64,000 nucleotides of DNA from Undibacterium sp. YM2 (GCF_009937975.1 NZ_AP018441.1:5208001-5272000), one strand, 5' to 3'. Counted from the first letter of the stretch, positions 48,506 through 62,284 are shown. The notes: generated from the sequence alone by a model not told the origin. Program-made: numbers and translations.

Positions 48506-50602
48506 TTATGCAGCAGTAGTCTGTGCGCACTTCTCAACTTGTACCAGCAAGTCGTAGAAAGTAGGGCCGCCGCCCATGTCCGTCAGGCGCTGGCTGGTGA
48601 CTTCGTTGGCATTCTTGTGATCGCCTGCAAGTTTTTTCCACCAGATGGACAAGCCCACCACCAGGCCAGGCCTGGCTTTGTCGGTAACGCGGGCGATGGC
48701 TTCAAAACTGCCCCTGTCATTGAATATCCTCAACTTGTCGCCGTGCACAATATCGCGGCTGCCAGCATCTCGCGGATGTATGTCCAGATGCGGTTCACCC
48801 TCGGTATCACGCAGGCTTTGTACATTGACGAAGGTGGAATTCAAAAAATTGCGCGCTGGAGGAGAAATCATGGCCAGCGGATATCGTGCTGCCAGCGCTG
48901 CATTCGATACCACCGATTCATAGGGAGCGATGTAAGCGGGCAGAGGGTCCAGCCCATCGCGTTTCATGGTCTCGCTATAAAACTCGCATTTGCCAGAGAG
49001 TGTGCCAAAGCCACCATTGGCAAATGGCGCGTCTGCCACCTTCAGTTTGGCCCAGCCGGTTTTCTTTAATGAAGACCAGTCAAAGTGCACGGCATGTGCA
49101 TGATTTTTATTGAAGGCCAGTGCAGCGATATCGTCATCGCTGTCTGTAAAACAGGCATCTTCAAAACCCATGGCCCTGGCAATCAGACGGAAAATCTCTG
49201 TATTCGGTTTGGCTTCACCAAGAGGAGTAATCGCAGGATTATTCGCCATCATGTACAGATGGCCATAGGTGCTATGAATGTCCGTATGTTCCAGTTGCGT
49301 CGTTGCTGGCAATAATATGTCTGCATAGTCTGCCGTATCAGTCTGGAAGTGTTCCAGCACGACCGTGAACAGGTCCTCACGCGCAAAGGCCTGCGCGACT
49401 TTGGAGGACTCAGGCGCGATGGCAACAGGGTTGGAGTTATAGACGATCACTGCCCCGACTTTGGGACCAAACTCTGCTGAGGCTTCACGCAGTAAATCAT
49501 CGCCTATGGTGCTCATATTTATGGTACGGCGAGGGAAACCTTCAGGGAATAAATCTGGTCTTTGCAAGGCCGCAGTATTTTTGGGGAAGGCATCAGACAT
49601 CGACAATTGCGTACCACCGGCAGCATGACGCCATGCACCTGTCAGCGCAGGCAGGCAGGCGATATTGCGCACTGCCATGCCGCCACCATGCACCCTTTGC
49701 ACGCCATAGTTCATGCGTATCATACTGGCTTCACCACGCTTGCCGCATTCACCGTATTCTTTGGCGAGTTGGACAACTTCATCAGCGCTGATACCGCATA
49801 CTTCGGCAACGCGCTCCGGCGTCCATTCAGCGACACGTTCACGCAATTGTTCAAAACCCAGTGTATGTTCCGCGATGTAATCATGATCGAGCAAGTCTTC
49901 ACGTATCAGGACATGCATGAGACCGAGCGCCAAGGCAGAATCAGTGCCCGGCAACAGGGCGATATGTTGATGGCATTTTTCTGCAGTCAATGAACGGTAA
50001 GGGTCAATCGCAATCAACTTCGCACCATTGCGCTTGGCTTCTTGCACGCGCATCCAGAAATGCAGGTTGGACGCGATAGGATTGCCACCCCACATGATGA
50101 TCAGTTTGGCATTCTGGGTATGTTCTATGTCAGCGCCCTGGCGCGTACCTACCGTATATTTATAGCCAACACCACCCGCTGTCGCACATATCGTGCGGTC
50201 CAGAAATGAAGCACCAATCTTGTTGAAGAAGCGCATCGCCATACTCTCGCCCTGCACCAGGCCCATGGTGCCAGCATAACTGTAGGGCAGGATGGATAAG
50301 GGATTGCTGGCAGCCAGTGGCTTGAGTTTTTCAGCAATGGTCGCAATCGCTTCTTCCCAGGTGATACGGACAAACTTGCCCTCACCTTTTTTGCCTATGC
50401 GTTTTTGCGGATAAAGCAGACGGTCAGCATGGTACGTACGTTCTGTATAACGCGATACCTTGGTACACAATACCCCTGCCGTTGTCGGATGTGCAGGGTC
50501 ACCCTTGACTGCGGTGGCGATGCCGTTTTCTACAGTCACATGCAGGGCACATGTGTCGGGGCAATCATGCGGGCATACGGCTTTGACGATATTGCTGCTC
50601 AT
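48506..50602 (-). CDS. Cytoplasmic molybdopterin oxidoreductase with [4Fe-4S] cluster
   Basis: The 698-residue protein belongs to the DMSO reductase superfamily. Its start, VCPHDCPDTCALHV...GVLCTKV, supplies four cysteines for a [4Fe-4S] cluster. It then has YTERTYHADRLLYPQKRIGKKGEGKFVRITWEEAI, LIIMWGGNPIASN, LIAIDPYRSLTAEKC and LLPGTDSALALGLMHVL for cofactor binding, and a molydop_binding C-terminal domain (LDIHPRDAGSRDIVHGDKLRIFNDRG). There is no twin-arginine signal, and no electron-transfer subunit gene lies nearby. It resembles stand-alone formate dehydrogenase-like or nitrate reductase-like proteins, but the substrate cannot be assigned. AGGAT ahead of the ATG supports the start. Confidence 0.82.
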   Translation of the reverse strand: MSSNIVKAVCPHDCPDTCALHVTVENGIATAVKGDPAHPTTAGVLCTKVSRYTERTYHADRLLYPQKRIGKKGEGKFVRITWEEAIATIAEKLKPLAASNPLSILPYSYAGTMGLVQGESMAMRFFNKIGASFLDRTICATAGGVGYKYTVGTRQGADIEHTQNAKLIIMWGGNPIASNLHFWMRVQEAKRNGAKLIAIDPYRSLTAEKCHQHIALLPGTDSALALGLMHVLIREDLLDHDYIAEHTLGFEQLRERVAEWTPERVAEVCGISADEVVQLAKEYGECGKRGEASMIRMNYGVQRVHGGGMAVRNIACLPALTGAWRHAAGGTQLSMSDAFPKNTAALQRPDLFPEGFPRRTINMSTIGDDLLREASAEFGPKVGAVIVYNSNPVAIAPESSKVAQAFAREDLFTVVLEHFQTDTADYADILLPATTQLEHTDIHSTYGHLYMMANNPAITPLGEAKPNTEIFRLIARAMGFEDACFTDSDDDIAALAFNKNHAHAVHFDWSSLKKTGWAKLKVADAPFANGGFGTLSGKCEFYSETMKRDGLDPLPAYIAPYESVVSNAALAARYPLAMISPPARNFLNSTFVNVQSLRDTEGEPHLDIHPRDAGSRDIVHGDKLRIFNDRGSFEAIARVTDKARPGLVVGLSIWWKKLAGDHKNANEVTSQRLTDMGGGPTFYDLLVQVEKCAQTTAA

Positions 50603-50759
50603 AGTAATCCTGGTTCAATTATTTACTTGCTACTGTGTTGCTTCTTCACTTGGTACTGCATCAAGTATTGCACCTATCCATTACGTCTATAATATTCCAG
50701 AGTCTGTTATGACTACCGATACACAAATGCTGTTTTTCTGTGTATCAGCAAATATGCCA

Positions 50760-51677
50760 CTACGCTGGCAATATATCCTGCTTGTCACTCAAACGCTTGC
50801 CGGGGTTCTTATGTTCCAGTGCCAGCAAAGCCGCAGAATGATCAGCATGCGGATAAACGGGCAGCAAGCTGCGATAGACATCCGTCACCAGTTTGGTGAT
50901 GGGCAAATCAACGCCCGCATGCTGTGCGGCGATCAGGATATTTTCCATATCCTTGGCCTGGCTTTTTACCTGGCCACCAGGCATGAAGGTTCTGTCCAGC
51001 ATACGCTGGCCATGCACTTCCAGTATGCGGCTCTCGGCGAATCCACCTCGCAAGGCCTGGCGAACCGCAGCAGGATCAGCACCACCTGCCTGTGCCAGCA
51101 ATAAGGCCTCGGCCACGATATTAATCGTGGCGCCAACTATCAGTTGATTACAGAGTTTGGCCAGTTGCCCTGTTCCTGGGTCACCCACGCGTTGTGGCTT
51201 GCCCATGGCAGACAATACCTGTACCGCCTCTGGATAAACTGCTTCTTCCGCACCCGCCATGATGGCCAGGCTACCTGCTTCCGCACCAATGACACCGCCA
51301 GAAACCGGCGCATCAATAAAATGCACACCCTGTGCTTGCAACAAGGCATGCAGCGCTTTTGCCTGCGATTGCTGTATGGAACTCATATCGATGACGATAC
51401 TCCCGGCGTGCAAGGCTGGCAGGATTTGTGCGATCACACCTGCCACAGCGTCACCATCTTCCAGCATGGTAATCACAATATCCGCACTGGATTGCTGGAC
51501 TGCCAGCAAGGCAGAATCTGCAACGATGGCACCATCTGCTGTAAGCGCTTCCGCTTTTGCGCGGGTACGGTTCCATACTCTCACTGGATACCCTGCAAGT
51601 AACAAGCGGCGCGCCATGGGCTTGCCCATCAGACCCGTACCTAAAAATGCGATAGTTGTTTCAGAAACTGTTTTCAC
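50760..51677 (-). CDS. 3-hydroxyisobutyrate dehydrogenase family oxidoreductase
   Basis: The 305-residue protein begins with the dinucleotide fold IAFLGTGLMGKPMARRLLLAG and continues with DAPVSGGVIGAEAGSLAIMAGA, the substrate-binding motif, and GQLAKLCNQLIVGATINIVAEALLLA, where the lysine of KLCNQ is the catalytic residue. The family oxidises beta-hydroxy acids such as 3-hydroxyisobutyrate, tartronate semialdehyde or 4-hydroxybutyrate forms. Neighbours do not show which. The start is GTG at 51677, with AAAGGA seven bases upstream. Confidence 0.88.
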   Translation of the reverse strand: MKTVSETTIAFLGTGLMGKPMARRLLLAGYPVRVWNRTRAKAEALTADGAIVADSALLAVQQSSADIVITMLEDGDAVAGVIAQILPALHAGSIVIDMSSIQQSQAKALHALLQAQGVHFIDAPVSGGVIGAEAGSLAIMAGAEEAVYPEAVQVLSAMGKPQRVGDPGTGQLAKLCNQLIVGATINIVAEALLLAQAGGADPAAVRQALRGGFAESRILEVHGQRMLDRTFMPGGQVKSQAKDMENILIAAQHAGVDLPITKLVTDVYRSLLPVYPHADHSAALLALEHKNPGKRLSDKQDILPA

Positions 51678-51824
51678 GCTGGTCCTTTAATGCAGATATG
51701 ATTACCGGAACTAAATTGTAATCGCTAGCTCTTAGGAGCGTATTGCAAGACATTGCTACAATAGGGGCTGCGGTTTTATATTAATGTCCCATTGATTCCT
51801 TATTTTCACCTGAAAGCCCATTTT

Positions 51825-52364
51825 ATGCGCCTGCGTATCTCATCTTTAATCGCCGTTGCCGTCACTGCCATGTGCGCCAGTTCATCCGTATTCGCCATTG
51901 ATACTGTTTCGCTGGAATTTGCCACTGGAAATAAAACCAAGATGCTGCGCCTTGGCCTGCAATCCGCCTGGTCCAACCAATGGTTTTCCTCCAATGGCAC
52001 ACACGTTGGCGGCTACTGGGACTATACCCTCGCGCAATGGCGTGGCAGTAATTTCGAAGGCAAGGGCGGCACACAAAACCTGACAGATATAGGCGTTACT
52101 CCCGTCTTCCGCTTTCAAAATGATAGCAAAAAAGGTGTATATGGCGAAGCCGGCATAGGCTTGCACATGCTGTCAGAAATCTATGACAACAACAATCGCC
52201 ATTTTTCGACCAACTTCCAATTCGGTGACCATATCGGCGTTGGTTATGTCACCAAAGACGGCTGGGATTTGAGTTTCAAGATCCAGCATTATTCAAATGG
52301 TGGCGTTAAACATCCAAATCCTGGTGTGAATTTTGCAGTGCTGAAGGCTGGGTACGCGTTTTAA
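51825..52364 (+). CDS. pagL: Lipid A 3-O-deacylase PagL-like outer-membrane protein
   Basis: PagL removes the 3-O acyl chain of lipid A in the outer membrane. From ATG 51825 the 179-residue protein has a signal peptide ending SSVFAI, then an eight-stranded barrel pattern. LSFKIQHYSNGGVKHPNPGVNF contains the catalytic His (about 155) and Ser (about 157) of the H-x-S-N motif. It ends in aromatic phenylalanine (AGYAF), typical of outer-membrane proteins. An in-frame upstream ATG at 51792 lacks support. A terminator follows at 52403. Confidence 0.88.
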   Translation: MRLRISSLIAVAVTAMCASSSVFAIDTVSLEFATGNKTKMLRLGLQSAWSNQWFSSNGTHVGGYWDYTLAQWRGSNFEGKGGTQNLTDIGVTPVFRFQNDSKKGVYGEAGIGLHMLSEIYDNNNRHFSTNFQFGDHIGVGYVTKDGWDLSFKIQHYSNGGVKHPNPGVNFAVLKAGYAF

Positions 52365-52402
52365 GGTTTTTAGCCCCCATCTGCAGATGGCTCAGAAAAA
52401 AC

Positions 52403-52430
52403 AAAAGGCTGCTTGTATGCAGCCTTTTTC
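52403..52430 (+). terminator. Terminator after pagL
   Basis: AAAAGGCTGC and GCAGCCTTTTT form a ten-base-pair stem with a six-base loop and a T run, 38 bases after the stop codon. Confidence 0.88.
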
Positions 52431-52485
52431 TCAACACCCTCTCAACATAGAGTGTGCAGGCGAGCCTTAAGGCAATTTGCGCCGA

Positions 52486-52917
52486 TTATAGGTCATTGAC
52501 GATCATCTGATTCTTGATATTAAGTTCGTTCAAACGTTGAGTCCACTCACGTATGCTGCGTGGATCCGTTACGATTTCAGATGACCCGGCAGCATGCAAA
52601 TGCTTGATTTCGCTGAATGTAGAAGTTTGGTACAGCTCATATTTTAGAAAATAGAGCTGCTTCGCTGACAAAACCTGCATCTCAATTCGTAAAATAAATT
52701 CTTGCTCAACTCCATCGGGAAAACCTACCGTTGCAGTTCCATGGTTTTCAAATGCTACACACTTGCCCTCTGCAGCAGCACGATCAAAGTCTTCCTGCTT
52801 ATCAACCCAATGCACTTGTTGATTGCAGCTGTCGCAATATCTTGTTTTGTGCCCCTCTGTTCGAGTTAACTCGTCCCAGGTCTTTGGGCAAATGAAGGAT
52901 AGATTGCACTTAATCAT
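52486..52917 (-). CDS. Small zinc-ribbon-like protein of unknown function
   Basis: From ATG 52917 the 143-residue soluble protein starts CNLSFICPKTWDELTRTEGHKTRYCDSCNQQVHWV. The pattern of CPk.WdeL..t, then CxxC, then V, is seen in many short bacterial proteins of unknown function. The CDSC pair with an earlier cysteine could bind zinc. The remainder (FDRAAAEGKCVAF) is helical. A longer reading from 53040 overlaps the dispersed repeat at 53021-53059 and is rejected. Confidence 0.65.
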   Translation of the reverse strand: MIKCNLSFICPKTWDELTRTEGHKTRYCDSCNQQVHWVDKQEDFDRAAAEGKCVAFENHGTATVGFPDGVEQEFILRIEMQVLSAKQLYFLKYELYQTSTFSEIKHLHAAGSSEIVTDPRSIREWTQRLNELNIKNQMIVNDL

Positions 52918-53020
52918 GGGCGTTATTGGGTGTTGCGTAAACTGTGGTATTGGCTGAAGAGTATATAGAAGTTCACAGGAGTGAAGAGATAAGCAAGCCT
53001 CTTGGTTTGTCAACGAAAGC

Positions 53021-53059
53021 CGCTGGGCTCCTGCCTGCACAGGAGCGACGATTTAGAGG
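53021..53059. repeat. Dispersed palindromic repeat, copy A
   Basis: CGCTGGGCTCCTGCCTG-CA-CAGGAGCGACGATTT contains CTCCTG/CAGGAG inverted arms. Near-identical copies occur at 59703-59741 (same orientation) and 53206-53243 (opposite orientation). All three lie at the edges of the rrn operon. The pattern resembles REP-type intergenic elements. Confidence 0.75.
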
Positions 53060-53205
53060 TCAATTATCCCGAAGATGGATATTCGTGTGCAAAGAATTTT
53101 GCTAAAGCTTTTGGGAGAACAAAGATATAAGTATTCCGACACAATGACTTGAACTGCAATTTCATCACCGGTGCTGACAACAAACCACTCAGGTTGCAAG
53201 AGAGT

Positions 53206-53243
53206 TGCCCTCAAATTCGTCGCTCCAGCGCAGGCTGGAGCCC
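53206..53243. repeat. Dispersed palindromic repeat, copy B (inverted)
   Basis: On the complement it reads TGGGCTCCAGCCTGCGCTGGAGCGACGAATTTGAGGG, differing from copy A mainly in the arms (CTCCAG/CTGGAG in place of CTCCTG/CAGGAG). The changes are compensatory, so the hairpin is kept. Confidence 0.7.
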
Positions 53244-53299
53244 AATGTCATTCGCTGGTGAGCCGTGCCGGTGATCAGAGAGAGAATAAGTGATCAGAC

Positions 53300-53455
53300 G
53301 GTGGTGCGCACGGCGCACCCTACTGCGTCAGGGGAGCTATATAGTCCCAAGAATGAAATATAAAAGCAGAGACACAGAGTAAAAGCAGAGATTTCTCTCT
53401 ATTCTTGCCTTTCTCAGTGCCCCTCTGTGTCTCAGTGTCTCTGTGTTGAGAGGTC
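53300..53455. repeat. Repeat-rich stretch with GGTGCGC palindrome and a CTCTGTG-type repeat
   Basis: GGTGCGCACGGCGCACCC at about 53303-53320 is a palindrome related to GGTGCGCTGCGCGCACC at 59622-59638. The segment at 53370-53450 contains AGAGACACAGAG on the left and CTCTGTGTCTCAGTGTCTCTGTG on the right. Its complement encodes NTETLRHRGALRKA, a peptide frequently annotated as a spurious protein because the repeat is common in unrelated genomes. I therefore call no gene here. Confidence 0.6.
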
Positions 53456-53500
53456 TTGACGTAGTTTTTGTTTGCTGCGACCCGGGATATTTCCGTTCGA

Positions 53501-53540
53501 GCAAAAGCAAAACCCCCACACAATTGCTTGAGTGGGGGTC
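53501..53540 (-). terminator. Terminator of the rrn operon
   Basis: ACCCCCAC and GTGGGGGT form the stem with a 12-base loop. On the transcribed strand TTTTGCTTTTGC follows. It lies 13 bases beyond the 5S gene. Confidence 0.85.
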
Positions 53541-53552
53541 TGCGGAATAAAA

Positions 53553-53667
53553 GCCTGACGATAACCTACTTTCACACTGGTTGCAGCACTATCATTGGCG
53601 CGTAATCGTTTCACGGTCCTGTTCGGGATGGGAAGGGGTGGTACCGATTAGCTATGGTCATCAGGCA
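53553..53667 (-). rRNA. rrf: 5S ribosomal RNA
   Basis: On the complement the gene begins TGCCTGATGACCATAGC, has the conserved CCACCCCTTCCCATCCCGAACAGG loop region and ends with GTTATCGTCAGGC pairing to the 5' end. The length of about 115 bases is normal. Boundaries are approximate to within a few bases. Confidence 0.95.
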
Positions 53668-53784
53668 TAACTTGTTGATTCGTTGAGGGTCACGTTGTTT
53701 TGTGGCCTGCAACAAATCCAATTCAGAAGAAGTGTCGTAGAGTGTGCGATCTTATTCGCACTAATCAAGAGTTACTTAATTTTC

Positions 53785-53812
53785 ACAGTAAGCGAGACCA
53801 TCGCTTACTGTG
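53785..53812. other. Perfect hairpin in the 23S-5S spacer
   Basis: CACAGTAAGCGA and TCGCTTACTGTG pair perfectly around a four-base loop in the 255-base spacer. A structure here is expected to help processing of the precursor by RNase III or RNase E. Confidence 0.6.
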
Positions 53813-53922
53813 GTGGTTGTGACTGCTGTCGAACTTGCTCTCTGTTCTATTGATTTTCACAGAGGCACATTTCGCAAACACTTCACAATACTTGTCGTAG
53901 CCTATTACCTGCTAAGGTTATA

Positions 53923-56798
<2,876 letters not shown>

Positions 56799-57222
56799 TA
56801 ACGTTAGCCTCTGGTGTCTGTCATTGAATCTCTTCAACTTCAGGTTCATCACCAAAAACCGGTTATAGTTCTTTACTACTTATGAGTATTACTTTAGCGT
56901 TTGCCGTATCTCAAGGAATTTGATATTTCTAAAACTTGTCTTTCGACAGCTTTTTCAAACTCGCTTTTAATACTATGTTTGTTCGATACAATCACAACCC
57001 TTCCATAATTTCCATCAACACTGTCATTACTGACTGCGCTGACTTCTCTTTACAGAAATAATTTTGATTATTTCTACTTTACTTCTTCTAAATTGTTAAA
57101 GAACGAGAACTACTTATTACTATGTCTTTCGCTTTGAAAGTACAAACCTAAATCTCAACGTTTTACTTTTTATCAGTACTTAACTACTTACTGATATTCG
57201 CTGACTTAGGTTTGCGATTTCT
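56799..57222. other. Spacer between tRNA-Ala and 23S rRNA
   Basis: This 424-base AT-rich spacer contains no protein gene. Its recognisable element is a boxA-type antitermination site at 57093-57106 (complement GTTCTTTAACAATT). The remainder presumably forms the 23S processing stem. Confidence 0.7.
57093..57106 (-). promoter_or_regulatory. boxA antitermination site in the 16S-23S spacer
   Basis: The complement reads GTTCTTTAACAATT, close to the consensus TGCTCTTTAACA bound by NusB-S10. An identical core lies in the leader at 59262-59275. Confidence 0.75.
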
Positions 57223-57298
57223 TGGTGGAGGATGACGGGATCGAACCGACGACCCCCTGCTTGCAAAGCAGGTGCTCTCCCAGCTGAGCTAATCCCCC
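57223..57298 (-). tRNA. tRNA-Ala(TGC)
   Basis: The complement starts GGGGGATTAGCTCAGCTGGGAG, has the anticodon loop CTTTGCAAG with anticodon TGC, the T loop GGTTCGATCC and an encoded CCA end. The length is 76 bases. It is the second tRNA of the rrn spacer. Confidence 0.97.
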
Positions 57299-57340
57299 AT
57301 ATTCAAATAAAAGCTTTATTCCACTTTTATTCAATCAACC

Positions 57341-57417
57341 TGGTGGGTCTGGTTGGGCTCGAACCAACGACCCCCGCGTTATCAACACGGTGCTCTAACC
57401 AACTGAGCTACAGACCC
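57341..57417 (-). tRNA. tRNA-Ile(GAT)
   Basis: The complement starts GGGTCTGTAGCTCAGTTGGTTAG, has the anticodon loop TTGATAACG with anticodon GAT, the T loop GGTTCGAGCC and ends ACCCACCA. The length is 77 bases. It lies between 16S and tRNA-Ala in the usual order. Confidence 0.97.
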
Positions 57418-57526
57418 GCTACTGAACCTTCAGTCGCTGTCCGGTCATTGCTACCCCGACGCAAACCGTTCTCTGTTCATTATCATTAACAGTCAATAAG
57501 TGTGGACACTTAACTACGCGCTACTC

Positions 57527-59058
<1,532 letters not shown>

Positions 59059-59386
59059 AATCTCTGTTTTTCGACAATTTCTTGTCTATGTCACATACGT
59101 GACATGTCGCTCACTCAAAATACTGACAGTTCAATGATCTATTACTAAATCATCGTCTTGCTTTGTTATTTCTTGTGAACACTTGCTATATTATTTAAGC
59201 ATTCCAAACAACCTAAGTTGCTTGGTGCGCTTCACCAAGTGCCCACATTTATTGACTGTTAATTGTTAAAGAACCGAAATCTTTTCTACCCTGCCAGACC
59301 ATCTTCTGATCCAGCTTTGCGTCGCAGCGTTGTGTGCGTCAGCAGCAGAGAAACGAGATTATGAAGCACTTTACTTTCGCTGTCAA
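59059..59386 (-). promoter_or_regulatory. rrn leader with boxA and promoter
   Basis: The promoter on the complement is TTGACA (59381-59386), a 17-base spacer, CATAAT (59358-59363) and the discriminator CTCG. That is close to consensus and has a perfect -35. Transcription should start near 59350. The leader of about 290 bases contains boxA (GTTCTTTAACAATT, 59262-59275) and the 5' half of the 16S processing stem. No upstream second promoter was identified with confidence. Confidence 0.85.
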
Positions 59387-59954
59387 CACCTGCAACTCAT
59401 TTCGTTTTGTTTCGTTCTTGCGAACTAGCTAAACCGTTGCAAACTATTCACAGCAACCAGATCTTTCCGCAGCCTTTACTTCTCCGCTCAATCTCCGGCT
59501 TTGCTTCATTTCTCACCCGCTCTTCAGCGGGAGGCGAACTATAGCAAACTTCCCCTCCCCTTTGCAAGCCTTTGGCGTAAATTATTTAGCCGTTTGTAGA
59601 AAGGCAGAAAGGCAAAATCAATAGGTGCGCTGCGCGCACCTATTATTTTTTTGAGGGGGGCGTATTGCTTCGTAATGCGCTTTACGGATTAGCACCGGAC
59701 GACGCTGGGCTCCTGCCTGAGCAGGAGCGACGATTTGGAGGGTTATCTATATAGCGCTGATTTCGCTGATCAACCGAAACCCATCCTCATCCCCGCCTTC
59801 CCTTGAAGGGGAAGGAGTCTCATGGCTCTGCGGCATGCTGGCTTTGCTTAGCGAATGAAATGTATTTTTTAGAGCTTTATAGGTGCGATTTAATTCATAG
59901 AGGCGCGTAATATATGGTGCGCCACTATATAGTCCTTACATAACTAGGGACAAA
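59387..59954. other. Intergenic region upstream of rrn with several dispersed repeats
   Basis: Three repeat types are packed here and no gene is seen. At 59622-59638 GGTGCGCTGCGCGCACC is a palindrome. At 59703-59741 lies the CTCCTG/CAGGAG element (copy C), matching 53021-53059. At 59776-59818 GAAACCCATCCTCATCCCC and CTTCCCTTGAAGGGGAAGG form a further copy of the repeat that brackets the DUF559 gene. The first part, upstream of the rrn promoter, may include its activating UP or Fis region. Confidence 0.6.
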
Positions 59955-60730
59955 TTACTTATTCTTAAATACCGCCGGACGTTTCTCCAGGAAGGCTTGC
60001 ATGCCCTCCTTCTGGTCTTCCGTACCAAAGCTGGCCTGGAACAAACGGCGCTCAAACTGTATGCCTTCTGACAGCGTAGTTTCATAAGCGCGGTTGACAG
60101 ACTCCTTGGCCATCATGATGATGGGCAAGGACATGGAGGCAATTACATTCGCAGCAGCGAAGGCTTCTTCCATCAGTTTGTCGAGAGGAACGACACGTGA
60201 TACCAGGCCAGCGCGTTCGGCTTCGACCACATCCATCATGCGCGCGGTCAGGCACATGTCCATGGCTTTCGATTTGGAGATTGCGCGTGGCAGGCGTTGT
60301 GTGCCACCAGCACCAGGCAAAGTGCCCAGTTTGATTTCTGGCTGGCCGAACTTGGCGTTTTCAGCAGCGATGATGAAGTCGCACATCATGGCAACTTCGC
60401 AGCCACCCCCAGGGCATAGCCAGCAACAGCGGCGATAACTGGCTTGCGGATCTGGCGCATGGTTTCCCAGTTGCGGGTGATGTAGTCATCTTTATAGGCA
60501 TCCATGAAGCTATAGCCCACCATGGCGGCGATGTCGGCACCGGCGGCAAAAGCCTTTTCGCTACCTGTCAGGATGATGCAGTGGATGTTTTCATCCTTGT
60601 CGAAAGCTTTCAGTGCCAGGCCCAGTTCATCCATGAGCTGGTCGTTCAGCGCATTCATGGCCTTGGGACGGTTCAGGGTAATCAAGCCGACTTTGTCGCG
60701 GGTTTCAGTCAAAATACATTCGTATGTCAT
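59955..60730 (-). pseudogene. Enoyl-CoA hydratase/isomerase family protein, frameshifted
   Basis: The crotonase-fold protein hydrates enoyl-CoA in beta oxidation. From ATG 60730, with AGGAG eight bases upstream, it reads MTYECILTETRDKVGLITLNRPKAMNAL, HCIILTGSEKAFAAGADIAAM and [13 protein letters not shown]. At about 60407-60411 the G run has five bases where six would give [21 protein letters not shown]. The other frame resumes at [35 protein letters not shown] and ends at 59955. With one G restored the protein has 258 residues, the usual length, and both active-site glutamates (in [11 protein letters not shown] and GGGCE). An error in base calling is likelier than loss of function. Confidence 0.85.
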
Positions 60731-60882
60731 AGATGCTCCTGATGTTATTGAGTAGGGGTATGCAGCATGAATGCCGGTATCTCTATTGTAATGCGCCGGA
60801 CCAGCACCTGTAATGAGGTGCGCAAATAAGCACACAAATTAGCAGGTACAATGCGCTTAATTTATTGAGCGAGGTGGATGCG

Positions 60883-61053
60883 ATGTGGTTATTAGCGCTG
60901 GAAGCAGGCGTGGCGATGTTCATGCTGATTTTTATCGTCTGGTGGACGATGTTTCATGGCCGTGCGCCAGAAAGACCAGAAACACCACCCAAGGAAGATA
61001 AAAAGCTAATAAAGCAGAACAAGCAAAGCCAGGATATTGAAAATCCGCAATAA
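60883..61053 (+). CDS. Small single-pass membrane protein
   Basis: From ATG 60883, preceded by GAGGTGG at a good distance, the 56-residue protein has one membrane helix (LEAGVAMFMLIFIVWWTMF) and a short charged cytoplasmic tail rich in Lys, Glu and Pro (APERPETPPKEDKK). No family is recognised. The good ribosome binding site and clean helix-plus-tail design favour a real gene. It is divergent from the enoyl-CoA hydratase and convergent with apaG. Confidence 0.6.
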   Translation: MWLLALEAGVAMFMLIFIVWWTMFHGRAPERPETPPKEDKKLIKQNKQSQDIENPQ

Positions 61054-61071
61054 GCCTGGACTTTGCCCGTA

Positions 61072-61446
61072 TCAATGCAGTGTCCGCGGCAAAGACAGGA
61101 CAAATTCGGGTATCTCTGCCTCAAAGCGATGGGCATCTTCTGCCACGCAGAAATAAGTGCCTTTCATGCTGCCCTGTGGTGTTCTCAGTGAACTGCCACT
61201 GGTGTATTCAAAGCTTTGCCCTGGCGCCAGGAAGGGTTGATGACCAACTACACCCAGGCCTTTGACTTCTTCTACATGGTTGGTACTGTCGGTAATGATC
61301 CAGTGGCGGGAAATGACTTGCGCCGCCACGGTACCGGTATTCTTGATGGTGATAGTGTAGGCAAAAACAAAATTGTTTTGCTCAGGGTCGGACTGGTCTT
61401 TGAGGTATTGCGTCGCCACCGATACACTTATTTCATACGCTGCCAT
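61072..61446 (-). CDS. apaG: ApaG protein
   Basis: The 124-residue protein has a single fibronectin-like ApaG domain: VSVATQYLKDQSDPEQNNFVFAYTITIKNTG, SRHWIITDS, VVGHQPFLAPGQSFEYTSG and TPQGSMKGTYFC. The family was linked to cobalt and magnesium resistance and to Ap4A metabolism, but the exact role is unknown. It is divergent from rpe, with 103 bases between the starts, so that the promoters are shared or overlap. Confidence 0.95.
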   Translation of the reverse strand: MAAYEISVSVATQYLKDQSDPEQNNFVFAYTITIKNTGTVAAQVISRHWIITDSTNHVEEVKGLGVVGHQPFLAPGQSFEYTSGSSLRTPQGSMKGTYFCVAEDAHRFEAEIPEFVLSLPRTLH

Positions 61447-61549
61447 AATTTTCTTTCATGATGAACTATGTTCATTGTGCCAGACGAAGACAACAGCCGC
61501 TTGCCCTCACAAGGTAAAATAGCATATCTTTTTCAAGCACGATTCCATC

Positions 61550-62215
61550 ATGACTACTTTCCGCATTGCTCCCAGTATATTGTCTGCCGATTTCGCCCGT
61601 CTGGGAGAAGAAGTCCGCAATGTTGTCGCCGCTGGCGCTGACATGATCCATTTTGATGTCATGGACAATCATTATGTGCCCAACCTGACCATAGGCCCCA
61701 TGGTGTGCGAAGCGATACGCCCGCATGTGCAAGTACCTATCGACGTGCATCTGATGGTCAAACCGGTGGACCGCATCATCCCCGACTTTGCCAAGGCGGG
61801 TGCGAATATCATCACCTTCCACCCGGAAGCATCTGAACATATAGACCGCAGCCTGCAAACCATACGTGACCATGGTTGCAAGGCTGGCCTGGTATTCAAC
61901 CCGGCGACACCGCTGCATGTACTGGAAAATGTCATCGATAAAGTCGATATCGTTTTGATCATGTCGATCAACCCTGGTTTTGGTGGCCAGACATTTATCC
62001 CGCACACGCTGAAAAAAATCGCACAAGCACGCAAGATCATTGATGAATCTGGCCGCGACATCATGCTGGAAGTGGATGGCGGCGTCAAAATCGAGAACAT
62101 CGCAGAAATAGCCCGTGCCGGTGCCGATACCTTTGTTGCCGGTTCTGCCATATTTGGCAAACCCGACTACAAGGCCATCATTGATGCCATGCGCCTTGAG
62201 TTGTCCAAGGTTTAA
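61550..62215 (+). CDS. rpe: Ribulose-phosphate 3-epimerase
   Basis: Rpe interconverts ribulose 5-phosphate and xylulose 5-phosphate. The 221-residue barrel begins [17 protein letters not shown] and has [58 protein letters not shown] and [31 protein letters not shown]. The metal ligands His and Asp of these motifs are all present. It leads rpe-gph-trpE, a gene order common in Betaproteobacteria. Confidence 0.96.
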   Translation: MTTFRIAPSILSADFARLGEEVRNVVAAGADMIHFDVMDNHYVPNLTIGPMVCEAIRPHVQVPIDVHLMVKPVDRIIPDFAKAGANIITFHPEASEHIDRSLQTIRDHGCKAGLVFNPATPLHVLENVIDKVDIVLIMSINPGFGGQTFIPHTLKKIAQARKIIDESGRDIMLEVDGGVKIENIAEIARAGADTFVAGSAIFGKPDYKAIIDAMRLELSKV

Positions 62216-62284
62216 TCCCTCTATTTATCTTCAGGCTTTTCGCCACAGCAGGCGAAAAGTCTATATCTGATCGCCTCCCTCACC

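Noticed and set aside
53320..53614. Short overlapping frames reading NTETLRHRG and similar
   Set aside because: They are translations of a common intergenic repeat and of the rrn terminator region, not genes.
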